Below the pieces are notes generated by a model that was not told where the DNA came from, ran no database searches, and saw only the letters and a list, made by a program, of their open reading frames with translations. Of a DNA stretch of 64,000 nucleotides, positions 55,601 to 64,000 are shown in pieces. The stretch is taken from positions 24,123-88,122 of the forward strand of contig BBBM01000005.1 in NCBI GenBank assembly GCA_001311565.1, written 5' to 3'. Position numbers and translations under genes: made by a program. This DNA comes from Desulfothermus okinawensis JCM 13304. Lineage in GTDB: Bacteria; Desulfobacterota; Desulfovibrionia; Desulfovibrionales; Desulfothermaceae. Numbering within the stretch: the stretch's first letter is position 1; each line of letters starts with the position of its first letter.

Positions 55601-55780
55601 CCAACTAATTATTTCATCTTTTCTTGGGAGTCTGAGTTGGTATGTTTTCCAAGGGATCAATGGCTTCTTTGTTTTGCAATCTACTGGAATAATAGACAAT
55701 TTTTGTGTGAGACATTTATACGCCTGTTGAACTATAGATTTGGCAAGTTGACAAGCAGGCTTAATTTGTGTTATATGCAT
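52644..55780 (-). CDS. PrimPol-helicase replication protein with C-terminal zinc ribbon
   Basis: One protein of about 1,045 residues when A/T-run slips at 54050, 53705, 53530, 53485, 53280, 53255, 53232 and 53150 are corrected; each loses one base. Residues ~15-210: PrimPol primase (PVDCKTKKPLIPWKTYQ, catalytic DFD in EVLDFDCKG, SDGFHVIYR). Residues ~500-720: helicase with Walker A GGEGASKST and then FFDNISYIDDYTSDILCRF, RPQIMTGISNAI. An Asp/Asn- and Lys/Glu-rich linker follows. The C-terminus has a zinc ribbon, CPKCGGHEFW with QCLKC. Replication initiator of the element, comparable in plan to satellite primase-helicases. Its stop overlaps the next gene. The candidate origin lies inside the linker region. 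Confidence 0.83.
52999..53266. repeat. TTATCCG iteron cluster, candidate replication origin
   Basis: Exact TTATCCG or CGGATAA at 52999, 53011, 53059, 53069, 53165, 53174, 53183, 53220 and 53260, with near copies at 53078 and 53238. Three are direct repeats at 9-bp spacing. The two groups flank a ~90-bp AT-rich polypyrimidine tract (53080-53165). All of it lies inside the primase gene. Copies occur in both orientations and in different codon phases, so protein repetition does not explain them. Confidence 0.7.
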
Positions 55781-55812
55781 AATAACACCTCAAAGGGAAT
55801 TTATATTATTAG

Positions 55813-55839
55813 GCGGAGTTCGGAGCTCCGCTTTTTTTT
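55813..55839 (+). terminator. Hairpin with T-tract between primase and AlpA-like gene
   Basis: GCGGAG-TTCGGAG-CTCCGC then eight T, on the plus strand. As an intrinsic terminator it would stop plus-strand (antisense) transcription, not the minus-strand operon. The T run is the 3' end of the AlpA-like gene on the other strand. Confidence 0.5.
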
Positions 55840-56045
55840 ATTGCTCAGTCACTTTGACCCGATGCTTTTCAAGCCAGGCTTCCACGTCCGATTTTTTTAT
55901 ACAAGACCTTGCGTCCCACCTTGAGATAAGGAATTCCCCGCTTCATCCACCTCTGGTTTTGCAACCAACTCACACTCAAACCAAACAGTTGAGAAACCTG
56001 TTTTTCTGTTAAATATATGCCTACATCTTCCCTGTTTCTATTCAT
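55838..56045 (-). CDS. AlpA/excisionase-like HTH protein
   Basis: About 68 residues: NREDVGIYLTEKQVSQLFGL, SVSWLQNQRWMKRGIPYLKV and GRKVLYKKSDVEAWLEKHRV, the winged-helix (HTH_17) pattern of AlpA and Xis-type proteins. One break at a T7 near 55893 (six fit). ATG at 56045 behind AAAGGGGGATT. In P4-like satellites and Gram-negative PICIs an AlpA protein activates integrase or excision; here it is the first gene of the minus-strand primase operon and faces the divergent control region. Confidence 0.82.
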
Positions 56046-56163
56046 ACTAATCCCCCTTTCCCTTTAATATTGACACATTACCTTGGGTTTGCTATAAACT
56101 CAATACTGACACATAAAAAACTTGTTCAAGTTTATGTCAGATAAATAAATACAGGGGGTTACG
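56046..56163. promoter_or_regulatory. Divergent control region of the element
   Basis: Plus-strand promoter TTGACA (56070-56075), 17 nt, TATAAA (56093-56098). Three copies of a TGACACAT-like word: 56070-56078 (overlapping the -35), 56107-56114 and, inverted, 56134-56139 (ATGTCA). The last two form a long dyad around AACTTGTTCAAGTT. A minus-strand promoter TTGAAC-18-TATTGA can be read facing the AlpA-like gene. Looks like a repressor-operated switch. Confidence 0.65.
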
Positions 56164-56504
56164 ATGAAAAATTTTTTCTTAAAAACCAAGATTTATCCAA
56201 ATTACTGGAGAAAATTAAAATAAGGAATCAAGATAAGGAGTGTGAGCTTATTGGAAATCTTTACATGTTAGACAGTATGGTGGATGGAGTGAGTGTAGGT
56301 TTAAAAGAATATGAGGAAGGACAAGCACTGGTTAGCATTACTTTAAGCATGGAAATATATTTAGACAGGACAATAAGAGGAGATTCTAACCACTATCAAA
56401 AGCTAGCCAGCAGTATTGTTCCCAAGCTAAAGAAGGTTGCCAAAGATTTTGTTTTTTTCTGTTTTTGAAGTTCATAACAATGAAACAATACATAAAAAAA
56501 GACA
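56164..56504 (+). CDS. Unknown element protein, divergent from AlpA
   Basis: About 113 residues after correcting T-runs near 56172 and 56452: NQDLSKLLEKIKIRNQDKEC, then GVSVGLKEYEEGQALVSITL and LASSIVPKLKKVAKDFVFSV, ending HNNETIHKKRH. No HTH is evident and no family is recognised. It follows the strongest promoter of the element, preceded by a purine-rich site (AGGGGGTTACG). Overlaps the next ATG by ~25 nt. A control or anti-phage role would fit its place, but nothing in the sequence proves it. Confidence 0.5.
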
Positions 56505-57130
56505 TTAGGTTTAGTTGGAAAGACTACAAATCTCTAGTTTCAAAAGACATGCCTCTTTTAGTTTGTGTGTTAGAGGCAATCACAAGCGGACATCTTAACC
56601 TATGGGTGGCGCATAACTATATAGAAAAAAACATTATCCCCTTTAAAACCTGAAAAACAACTTGAAGTGTTCACCAAGTTAGAAAAGAAGGGATATATCA
56701 AGCTTCCACTATTAAAAGGGAAACCCAAATATTGGGATAGGCTCAGCATTAAGAGGAAACTTGAATATTATTGGTTGTTTGTGCCTAAAAAAAACCCCTC
56801 TCAAAAATTAAGAAAGCACTGGATGAATTGTTTAAAAAGAAGGTGTGTCTTATGTGTGGTGAGGAATATAATTACAGACAAAAAAAATCAGCGTTTGGAT
56901 ATTTGCAATAATGATAAATGCAGGACCCGGTTTTACAGGTTAAAAAATCTGGCAAAGCAATAATAAGAAAACATCCCGACATCTCCCTTGAAGAGTTCAG
57001 TAGGGAGCTTCGCAAAAAGAAAGACGAGAAAAACGAGAGGCTAAAACAGAAAGGTAGAGAGGCAGAGATATGGGAGCCAAAGCACTGGGAAGGGCTAACA
57101 CGGCTTATCTATGAGGAGTTAAGGAAATAA
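56480..57130 (+). CDS. Zinc-finger protein of the element
   Basis: About 215 residues when slips at 56632, 56795, 56888 and 56950 are bridged. Starts MKQYIKKDIRFSWKDYKSLV; a C-x2-C ... C-x4-C pattern lies at about residue 130 (CLMCGEEYNYRQ, then DICNNDKCRTRFYRLK), similar in spirit to CGNR-type fingers; the C-terminus is a charged helix (EEFSRELRKKKDEKNERLKQ) then WEPKHWEGLTRLIYEEL. Likely nucleic-acid binding. Its 3' end overlaps the convergent integrase gene by 26 nt. Confidence 0.55.
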
Positions 57131-58290
57131 CGTTGCCCTCGTTATCCCCACCTTTTGTAGTTAATACATCTGCCAATGTGTTAACAGCATTCCTTTTATT
57201 ATCAGGCATAAGGTGACTATACCTCTCAGTCATTGCCAATGTCTTATGTCCCATTAATTCTTTTATGGTGTATATAGCACTCCCTGTTGGGCAAGCCAAG
57301 ACCCGAATGTATGCCTAAGGGTGTGAAATACAACCTTGTCCCTTGGGTCTGTAACACCATTATTTAAGCCAAGCTCATTTACTGCTCTGCTAAAGGCTCT
57401 TGATATCTTCTTTATCTTGTTACCCTTTCTGTCTTTAAAAACAAGCTCACTTGGTTCTCCTTTGGATTTTGTTTTAAATAACTCTTTTATCTCAGTGGTC
57501 ATATAAGCAACTCTATTTGTCCTATTCTTTGGGTCTTTTATGTGAATTATTCCGTTTTCTAAGTCTATGTCTGACCATCTGAGATTAAATATCTCTCCTG
57601 CTCTCATGCCTGTATAAAGAGACAAAAGACATATCTCATATAACTGTGGGCTTCTTAGCTTACATGCTTTAAGTAAGCTTTTTGCTTCGGAAGGGGTTAA
57701 AAAAACGTATGCGTTTATTGTCTGCTTTGGGCTTTTTTACTTTGGCCACAGGGTTATCACCATCATATATACCCCACTCTCTAGCCTTATTAAACGCCTG
57801 TCTTACAACAGCAAGGGCATATTCAATGGTTCTTGGTGCCTTGCCTTCGTCTTTCATGGTCTTTTTTAATCGTTCCATGTCCCATGCAGAAATCTCTTTT
57901 AAGGGCTTATCCCCTATCAGTGGCTTAATCCAACCATGATAAAGTTGGTTTTCCCGACTAAAACTTACAGGTGCTTTATTTTCTTTGCAATAGGGTAAAT
58001 ACTTCTCAACCATAAATTCATCAAAGCTAACATTTTGTTTTTTTCTTTTTTTGGATAGGTATAACTTCATCTCCAAGCCTTATTGCCCTAACCCTATCAC
58101 TCCTAACCTGAGACGCATATCCTGCAGTGATACCCTCGCTTGCCCATCCAATCTTTTCTCTAATAGTCTTCCCCAGGCTGTTCTTATACCTAATGTAATA
58201 ACACACATCAGGTCTTCCATTAAATTTTCTCTCTTTACTCTCATAAACTTGGACACCTGGATATTTTTGTAGGCTTTTAAGTTTAGACAT
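57105..58290 (-). CDS. int: Tyrosine recombinase (integrase)
   Basis: About 395 residues. N-terminal arm-binding part (GVQVYESKERKFNGRPDVCY), SAM-like core-binding domain (VEKYLPYCKENKAPVSFSR, LKEISAWDMERLKKTMKDEG), catalytic domain with Arg in LYTGMRAGEIFNLRW, H-x-x-R in FHTLRHTFGSWLA, His in ELMGHKTLAMTERYSHL and the Tyr nucleophile in that last motif. Breaks at 58040, 57700 and 57290. Start behind AAAGGAGGAATCCGG. It lies beside attR and is oriented away from it. Target is the tRNA-Arg 3' end. Confidence 0.94.
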
Positions 58291-58326
58291 CCGGATTCCT
58301 CCTTTTTAAAATCCGTGGGTCTCGAG

Positions 58327-58345
58327 TTGTCACCTATTTGTCACC
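58327..58345 (+). repeat. Doubled TTGTCACC site, right end of element
   Basis: Same 19 bases as at 50972-50990, same orientation, 117 bp inside attR and upstream of the integrase gene. Second member of the proposed arm-site pair. Confidence 0.65.
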
Positions 58346-58461
58346 AAAATTCAAAAAATGAAGGAAAATCAGAGAAAAATTGTTTACTCTGAACCCGTCA
58401 AAATCCTTTATATATCAAGGGTTAAAGAATTTCAAGGAAAATCGTAGAAAACAGATAGAAG

Positions 58462-58507
58462 GGATTCCTAATCCTGGCGCCGCAGGTTCGAATCCTGCCG
58501 GGGGCAT
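58462..58507 (+). other. attR: partial tRNA-Arg copy
   Basis: 46-bp exact copy of the tRNA 3' half. The 5' half is absent, so it is not a tRNA gene. Confidence 0.92.
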
Positions 58508-59207
58508 GAAAAAGTTAATCATTCCTTTAAGTTAGAAATCTCCTTTTAAAGAGACAACCCCTCAATTCGTTACTTTTTCACTCCTTTTTTTTATAAAATT
58601 GCACCATAATTGCACCAAAATCAAGTTTCTATCCATGTAAAATCATTGCTCTTTTTATTTTTCAGTGCACCATAATTGCACCATCCAGTGTACCATCAAA
58701 ATGTCCCCTCCTCTTTTTCTCAAGTAAAGTTTAGTTTTGGCAAGGAATTTTAGAGAGATTTTTTTGGGGTATGTGAAGTTTAGTTATCACAATATGGCAG
58801 GATAGAACTTGTCTCATTTCATAGAGATAGAAGTTTGAGTTAGATCTTCCTCAGAAGTCCAATCCTTATGAATAGGATAATTTTTGCCTTGTTTTATATA
58901 TTCACCATAATAAGAATTTGAAAATTTTCATTGTAAATTGACCCAGTTTTCGCATGAAAATTGAGCCACTTAATGTTAAATAAGCCTCCTATTGTTCTGC
59001 TTCAGACTAAATTGGAATTTATGTAAAATTATGATAGTGTTTGCAAGCTCTAAACTAAAACCTTTTTAGTGTTGATTTGTCTGAAACAGTACACCAACAT
59101 AATTTCTAAAATTTAAAGTTACAACTTTCATAATCCTTTCTTTGATTCTAATTCTACATTCTTAACATGTCTAACTCAATTGGGAGCAGTATGATTTTTG
59201 GGACATA
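58508..59207. other. Gene-free spacer between attR and BREX genes
   Basis: No credible frame. It holds two copies of a doubled motif, TTGCACC-ATAA-TTGCACC (58599-58617 and, first base changed, 58665-58683), plus a partial GTGTACC at 58688. The 11-bp period equals that of the TTGTCACC sites but the sequence differs, suggesting arm sites of another integrase. The rest is AT-rich with no terminator seen after brxL. Confidence 0.55.
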
Positions 59208-60656
59208 TTAAATGTTAAGATTAAAAACGGTATAAGTTTTTAAGATAATCCTGTTATGGAATATTTTTTTTACTTCTTGGGAATATTCCGAGTCTACCAA
59301 ATTAACTTGCTGTTTTATATACTTTCTTAATAAAAAGGCAGGTTTTAAGCAAAATTCTTCAAAAAGCGCTGCTGACACTTCTAAATGTGGAAATAAAAGT
59401 TTAACTAGTGATGCTGTAATGCTTTCTATTGCTCTAACATCCCTTATATATGTTTGAGAAGGGAAACTTACGTACTGTTTCACAAATTCTAAATATTCAT
59501 TTCTATTCCTCAATTGGTGTAAAATTTCTCCTAAATAATCTGTTCTTAATGCATAGCCATCATATTCTAGCATGCCTTTTTCAATTTTAGGTAATTCCCA
59601 ACCAGGTAAAAGACCATGAAATCTATCTAAAAAAAGCTGTTTCCTGAAAAAAAATTTGGCAATGTCTCAAAAAGATTTACATTTTTCGGTTTTCCTTCTG
59701 CATCTAAAGGAATATTGGCTAATAGGACCAGTCCTGCCTCAGCCCTTCCTTGATATCCCATTACTCTAAATTCACCACTTTCTAAATAGCCTTTTAATGC
59801 ACCCACTACTTCTTCAGGTGGTTGAAACTTAATTGTCTGGATTTCATCCAGCACGATAGTATCGTAAAAAGCTATAATCTGTTTTCTTTTCAGCCATATT
59901 GTAAAATAACTGGGCTCTTGTAACAATTCCTCCACTAATAAGCCAACAGTAACGAGAAAGTCTAGAATAAACTGATGACTTTCCTGTTCCTTTTGGTGCT
60001 AATTCTATCAAATTAATTCTTGGATGAACAAAAGGAATTAACCTAGTAATTAACCATATTTTTTTTGTTTTTCTTTATAGAAATTAGGATTATATCCCAT
60101 TGCACTAATGAAAAGATCCATCCATTCTTGTAAACCAAATTTTTTTTCTCGCCTCGATAAAATAATTTAAGTCTATTTTTATTGCTTCCATAGGTCGAAA
60201 ATCTATCATCCACACTTTTCCCTTTTGCCCCTCTTCTAAGGTATATTGCAAGATTCCTACTCCCCATACATTCCCCATTAAAAGTTTTGGGTTACTTTCT
60301 AAAATCCCTTGAGCAATACAACCATCATTAATATCTAAACAAGGAATGATCAATTTATACTCTCCCCTTTTTAAATCTATCTCTACCTTATATGCATCAA
60401 TAATCTTAATTTCTTCTCCCTTCATTAATTTATCATATATAACTTGCTTTCTTGTACGGTCTGGAAGATGTTTTTGTATAAAGTTATTTATTTTTCTTAC
60501 ATCTAAAGCTCCATCCTCCTTTACATAACGTGCAACAAGCCAGTCTATAATAAATGAAGGTAAGGATCTATCTGATAAACCAACTCTTCTGGTCAAAGAC
60601 TTTTTAATAGCTACTTCTTTGAAATTTTCTAAAATCTTTTTATCCAACTCATTCAT
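59208..60656 (-). CDS. brxL: BrxL-like AAA+ protein of a BREX system, short form
   Basis: Stitched protein of about 480 residues. N-terminal domain NELDKKILENFKEVAIKKSL and DRTRKQVIYDKLMKGEEIKI; Walker A in ELAPKGTGKSSVYSRLS; SGG motif in WLISGGIVTRAQLFYNM; Walker B VLDEIQTIKF; sensor LVLLANIPLDAEG; then FLDRFHGLLPGWELPK. These match BrxL. About 130 residues follow the AAA+ core, too few for the C-terminal Lon-like domain of long BrxL (about 680 residues). Breaks at 60140, 60060, 59905, 59645 and possibly 59268. Start ATG at 60656 behind GGGAGG; its first 8 bases overlap the pglZ stop (ATGAATGA). Confidence 0.82.
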
Positions 60657-62878
60657 CAAATATATCCTCCCAGCCAGTTTGCATTAATGCCTTTAGTTTT
60701 ATGTCTAAGATACACTCTTGTTCATATACATCTCCTCTATATATAACTTTATAATAGATTTTTACCTTTTTTAGTTGAAGTTTTTATCTCACGTGCATCG
60801 AACTTAGCAGAAATAATGTTTGAATTTTTATCTAAAACACGAGGAATAGAAAACTTTAGATGCTCTATATATAAATCTTCTACAATAATACTTTCCTTAT
60901 TAGGATTTTCTATTATCACATCTACAGAATTTATTTTCTGCTTCCAAATGTCTCCGAAAATCTTAATATCCAGAGGAACAAATTCTTCTAAAGACGGAGT
61001 TATTAAAATAACAGGAACAGCTACTTCTTCTGGTGTAATTCCTCCATGTGTTGCCCCTTTTGGAAAATTTTCAATATATCTATAGCCTCTTGCGACACAA
61101 TAATTATCTTGTAAATATTTGCCTGTTTTTATCCATAGATGATTATCTACTTCTACATCCCTATTTAACTTAACTACCCTATTATGAGATATTTCTCCAT
61201 CTATATTTTCTAATTTTAATAAATTTTCTTTTTTGTTAGGTAAAACAGTAAATCCATGATCAGCAGTTATAATAATACCCATATTATTTAGTTTGGATAT
61301 CTCTTCAAAAATCTGTGTTAACTTAGTTTTAAGTTCTCTCATAAGTACAGCATATGTATAAGGTTTATGTAAAATATCATCGAAGCTATTTACAAAATAT
61401 ATACCAACATTAAATCTTTTTTTGAGCAAAGGCACTAATAGTCTCGCGAGTATCATTACTAACAATTGCGTTTAACTGCTGAGCTAATTTAACATAATCA
61501 CCATTTATTTCGTTAGGAAGTCTTCCACTTAATAAAGAAGGTTTATTAGTAGCTGTAATGCTTGGAATAAAACAAAAACAACATCTTAGGAAATCTAATT
61601 TTAAATTAGACAGATAGTCTTGTAGGAAACAATATCCCAAACCATCTATAATCAAAAATAGCGTTTTTTTTCTGATTTTTCTATTTGCTCTTTTAATATA
61701 TGAAAGGAAATTAGTGATGAAAAATCAGATTGTATTATTTTTTCATAATGTGTCAAATACCACTCTTCAAATTGACGGACATAAATTTCTGTAAGATCAT
61801 ACTTACCAATTTGTCTGGAGTATCTAAAAAAAAGGAAAGTATTCATTCTCTAACCAATCTAAAACCTCTTTTATTGAAAAATCTATGTTTAAATCTTTAG
61901 GTCTTAGTGGTGGGATCATGCCTAAAAGGGATTTAAAAAGATTATGACCAAATTTATTACGAATGGTTTGTTCTTGAAATACAGTTAAATCTTGGATAGT
62001 GAAATTAACTTGTTTAGATTTAATCCAATTTTTTTAAAATCTTTTTTTTCTATTTCTATTTTGCCAGATACCACCTCCAAAAATTTGTCTAATCCTTCTT
62101 GCTCGAGCAGCTTCTGTAATTTTTCTTCAATACGCTTTTGAAGTAATATGCGCTTGTCTAAGATTTTATCAAGTGAGGAAAGAGGATAAATATTTTCTAG
62201 TTCCTCTTCTGGTAGTTCCTCTATTTCATAGAAATTTTGAGTTATATCTTGAAATAAACAAACTTCTATTTCTTCTTTTGTAAGTATTTTTTTTTAATGC
62301 TACATAAGACAATAGTATCTGGGCTCTCAAACACATATTTCCTTTTTTTTAGCCACTTAATGATAAAATATTTATCTAATGCTTTTTTTCTGAATCAATT
62401 TTAATACTATTTTTTTCAACTAAAGATTTTTTTTCAGTATTAAAGGCAATACAATTTAATAAGTAATTTAAAATATTAGTCTTTGAAAAATAATTTTCTG
62501 TAATTTGTTCTAACAGCCACACATATGGATCTTCGTGTTTATTTAATGATCTTTGAGGTGCCTTTTCCAAAAGTTTATTTTCCAAAATTTCATTATTGGA
62601 CAAAAAAATCAAGTTCATTAGAACCTAACCCTAAAGATATAGCTAATTGCTCTCTGGGGTTATTTTCTATAATTTCTATTCTATCTCCTAAAACATATTT
62701 CAAGTTTCTAAAATATCCACTTACAATTGGATGAGAGACAATAATCTTCTTTTCCTTTTTAAATATCATCTGAACAATTTCTTCCCACTTGTCTAAAAAA
62801 ATCAAAATAATTTCGAATAAATAAATCTTTTTCCTTGTAAATTCTGTGTTCATCTATAATAATTGTTAGTTTAGACAT
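60649..62878 (-). CDS. pglZ: PglZ-domain protein of a BREX system
   Basis: Alkaline-phosphatase-fold protein. The metal-site motifs are clear: TLFLIIDGLGYCFLQDYL near the centre, GIIITADHGFTVLP and GATHGGITPEEVAVPVILI. N-terminus MSKLTIIIDEHRIYKEKDLF and VSHPIVSGYFRNLKYVLGDR. About 720 residues after correcting many A/T-run breaks (62850, 62800, 62605, 62385, 62290, 62030, 61830, 61665, 61420, 60773). The corrected C-terminus, LMQTGWEDIFDE, ends at 60649, overlapping brxL. PglZ proteins are core to BREX defence; a nuclease or phosphodiesterase role is proposed for the family. Confidence 0.83.
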
Positions 62879-62883
62879 AATAC

Positions 62884-64000
62884 TTAAATTTTTCCCGATA
62901 AAATTTGATAAATTACAGAATATAATTCATCTTCATTAAAATAAGAATTAGCCTCAAAAAGATTATTTAAACTTTGTTCAACCCACTGCACATAACTCTT
63001 TTTTACTGGATCTTTTTTTGATTTCTTCTAATGAGCGCAATTTAAATCGTATTTTTTTTACTTCACCATTACCTGTTTGAAATAGTATTTCCCCTTCTTC
63101 TGGAGGCAAAGACGGCATAAAAGAGGTTGATGTAGAAAAACCCTGAGAAGGATATGGTTTAGAACTTGAAGGATTATATTTTTCTACTATTTCTTTATAA
63201 TCTTTGATCTTAGTTTGAAATGAAACAATTTCTTCATCATTCCAATTTTCTAAAGGGAGACAAACTGCTTTAGGAAGTTCTTTAATTAAATCATTAGTGC
63301 ACATATTACCATTAACATAATCATTTATTACATTTAAAAATTTATTAACTTGCTGAGGCTGATATGATCTATAAATTCTATTTTCTTCAGGAAGTTTTTT
63401 TATACCATGCTTTTATATCGTGAAATACTTGTTGTAAGACATTTTTTTATTTCTGTACTTAATTTGTTTAAGCACTCTTCATATTCTTTTTTTTATATTA
63501 CTCAATTTTTCATATACATTTTTTTCTAATTTCTTCATTTTTTTGTTACAAGACTTATTCCTAATTTTTCTGTGAGCTTTTCAAGCAAAATTTCATTAGG
63601 ATCGTTTTCAAGTTTAACTAAAGCCTCAAAGACATCTTTTCTTAATGAGAGTGCCTCAGGCGAAATATGTTTATTTGTATGTATAGAGCAATGTATTGGT
63701 AGCGACTGCCACCAACGAACAATGGTATCCTTTAAATTATTAACATCTAACTCATTCACGCCAAAGACATCTGCAATACCTTGCAAAACTGACTTACGAC
63801 TAGCAGTTAATTCTTTATATACAGGTTGGTATGATTCAGGATTTTTTTACAATATCTTCTATTAGATCAGCTGTTATAGTGTTAAAAAAATTGAACTCCT
63901 TTTTTTAAGGTTTAAACATCCATCTAGATAAGGTTTTCTTATAACCGCTGCAAGGATAAGTGGAATTGAAGGAAAACGCAAACCATAAGGAGTAGACGGA
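62884..64000 (-). CDS. C-terminal part of a large BREX-associated protein (BrxC/DUF6079-like), runs off window
   Basis: Partial: the start lies beyond 64000. Visible segments: YGLRFPSIPLILAAVIRKPY, ITADLIEDIVKNPESYQPVY, SRKSVLQGIADVFGVNELDV, SLRKDVFEALVKLENDPNEI and LLEKLTEKLGISL, then a linker and ILFQTGNGEVKKIRFKLRSL. Stop at 62884, 6 nt before pglZ. The helical, Leu-rich pattern and place upstream of pglZ resemble the C-terminus of BREX P-loop proteins, but the Walker motifs would be outside the window. Many breaks (63905, 63850, 63540, 63490, 63445, 63400, 63010). Family assignment is tentative. Confidence 0.55.

Larger units (their letters stand above)
50855..58507. mobile_element. Integrated element in tRNA-Arg, phage-satellite-like (PICI-like)
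   Basis: About 7.6 kb between 46-bp direct repeats. Contents: minus strand terS-like, three small genes, PrimPol-helicase, AlpA/Xis-like; plus strand two divergent genes; minus strand tyrosine integrase next to attR. A candidate origin lies in the primase gene and doubled TTGTCACC sites sit near both ends. There are no head, tail, lysis or conjugation genes. Integrase, AlpA-like regulator, primase with ori and small terminase is the plan of phage-inducible islands, where TerS redirects helper-phage packaging. The satellite interpretation is inference; the integration itself is directly visible. Confidence 0.8.

Noticed and set aside
58462..58507. Second tRNA-Arg gene
   Set aside because: Only the 3' half is present; the acceptor 5' strand and D arm are missing. 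It is the attR copy.

Overview
The window looks like chromosome from a low-GC, flagellated and piliated Gram-negative bacterium, most like a Desulfobacterota (deltaproteobacterial) lineage. This rests on the gene mix: a sigma-54 type flagellar promoter, PilMNOPQ, a free-standing IMP cyclohydrolase, siroheme-type CobA-HemD, a TRAP transporter beside malic enzyme, and an indirect-debranching glycogen cluster. I infer the taxon from content and cannot prove it. Across the whole window, genes that must be intact (rplM, rpsI, valS, fliI, fliF) are cut by single-base frame breaks. Almost every break I resolved lies in an A/T run of 7-9 bases that fits the frame when one base shorter. I therefore treat split genes as single genes, give the stitched span and note the breaks. 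They look like sequence error rather than decay.

Layout. 0.2-6.1 kb (minus strand): flgB-flgC-fliE-fliF-fliG-fliH-fliI, the export ATPase, MS ring and rotor genes, behind a sigma-54-like promoter. 6.2-9.5 kb (plus): purH (cyclohydrolase domain only), hflX, an rfaE2-type adenylyltransferase and a universal stress protein. 9.5-14.3 kb: pilM-N-O-P-Q. 14.3-17.6 kb: a BtrH-like protein, a degenerate HD-GYP protein and a convergent HD hydrolase. 17.7-18.6 kb: rplM-rpsI. 18.7-20 kb: a radical SAM protein. 20-27.9 kb: a sensor kinase and response regulator, a TRAP transporter (dctQ-dctM-dctP) and malic enzyme, which together form a C4-dicarboxylate sensing, uptake and use module. 27.9-34.5 kb (minus): a tight operon of amidohydrolase, CheD-HDOD fusion, Sel1 protein, potassium uptake KtrB/KtrA and a dynamin-like GTPase. 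34.6-40.2 kb (plus): valS, cobA-hemD, a MoaD-like protein and a Ca/Na antiporter. 40.3-50.8 kb: a glycogen operon with a bifunctional debranching enzyme, phosphorylase, synthase and branching enzyme.

The accessory part starts at a tRNA-Arg(CCT) gene at 50.8 kb. A 7.6 kb element is integrated in its 3' end, bounded by a 46-bp direct repeat. It carries a tyrosine integrase, an AlpA/Xis-like HTH protein, a PrimPol-helicase, a small-terminase-like protein and small ORFans, with no capsid genes. This is the plan of a phage satellite (PICI-like). A cluster of TTATCCG repeats on both sides of an AT-rich tract lies inside the primase gene and is a good candidate origin. Both ends of the element carry the same doubled TTGTCACC site, probably integrase arm sites. 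Beyond the element, a different doubled TTGCACC motif suggests an older integration, and a BREX-type defence locus (large ATPase-like C-terminus, PglZ, short BrxL) runs off the right edge.
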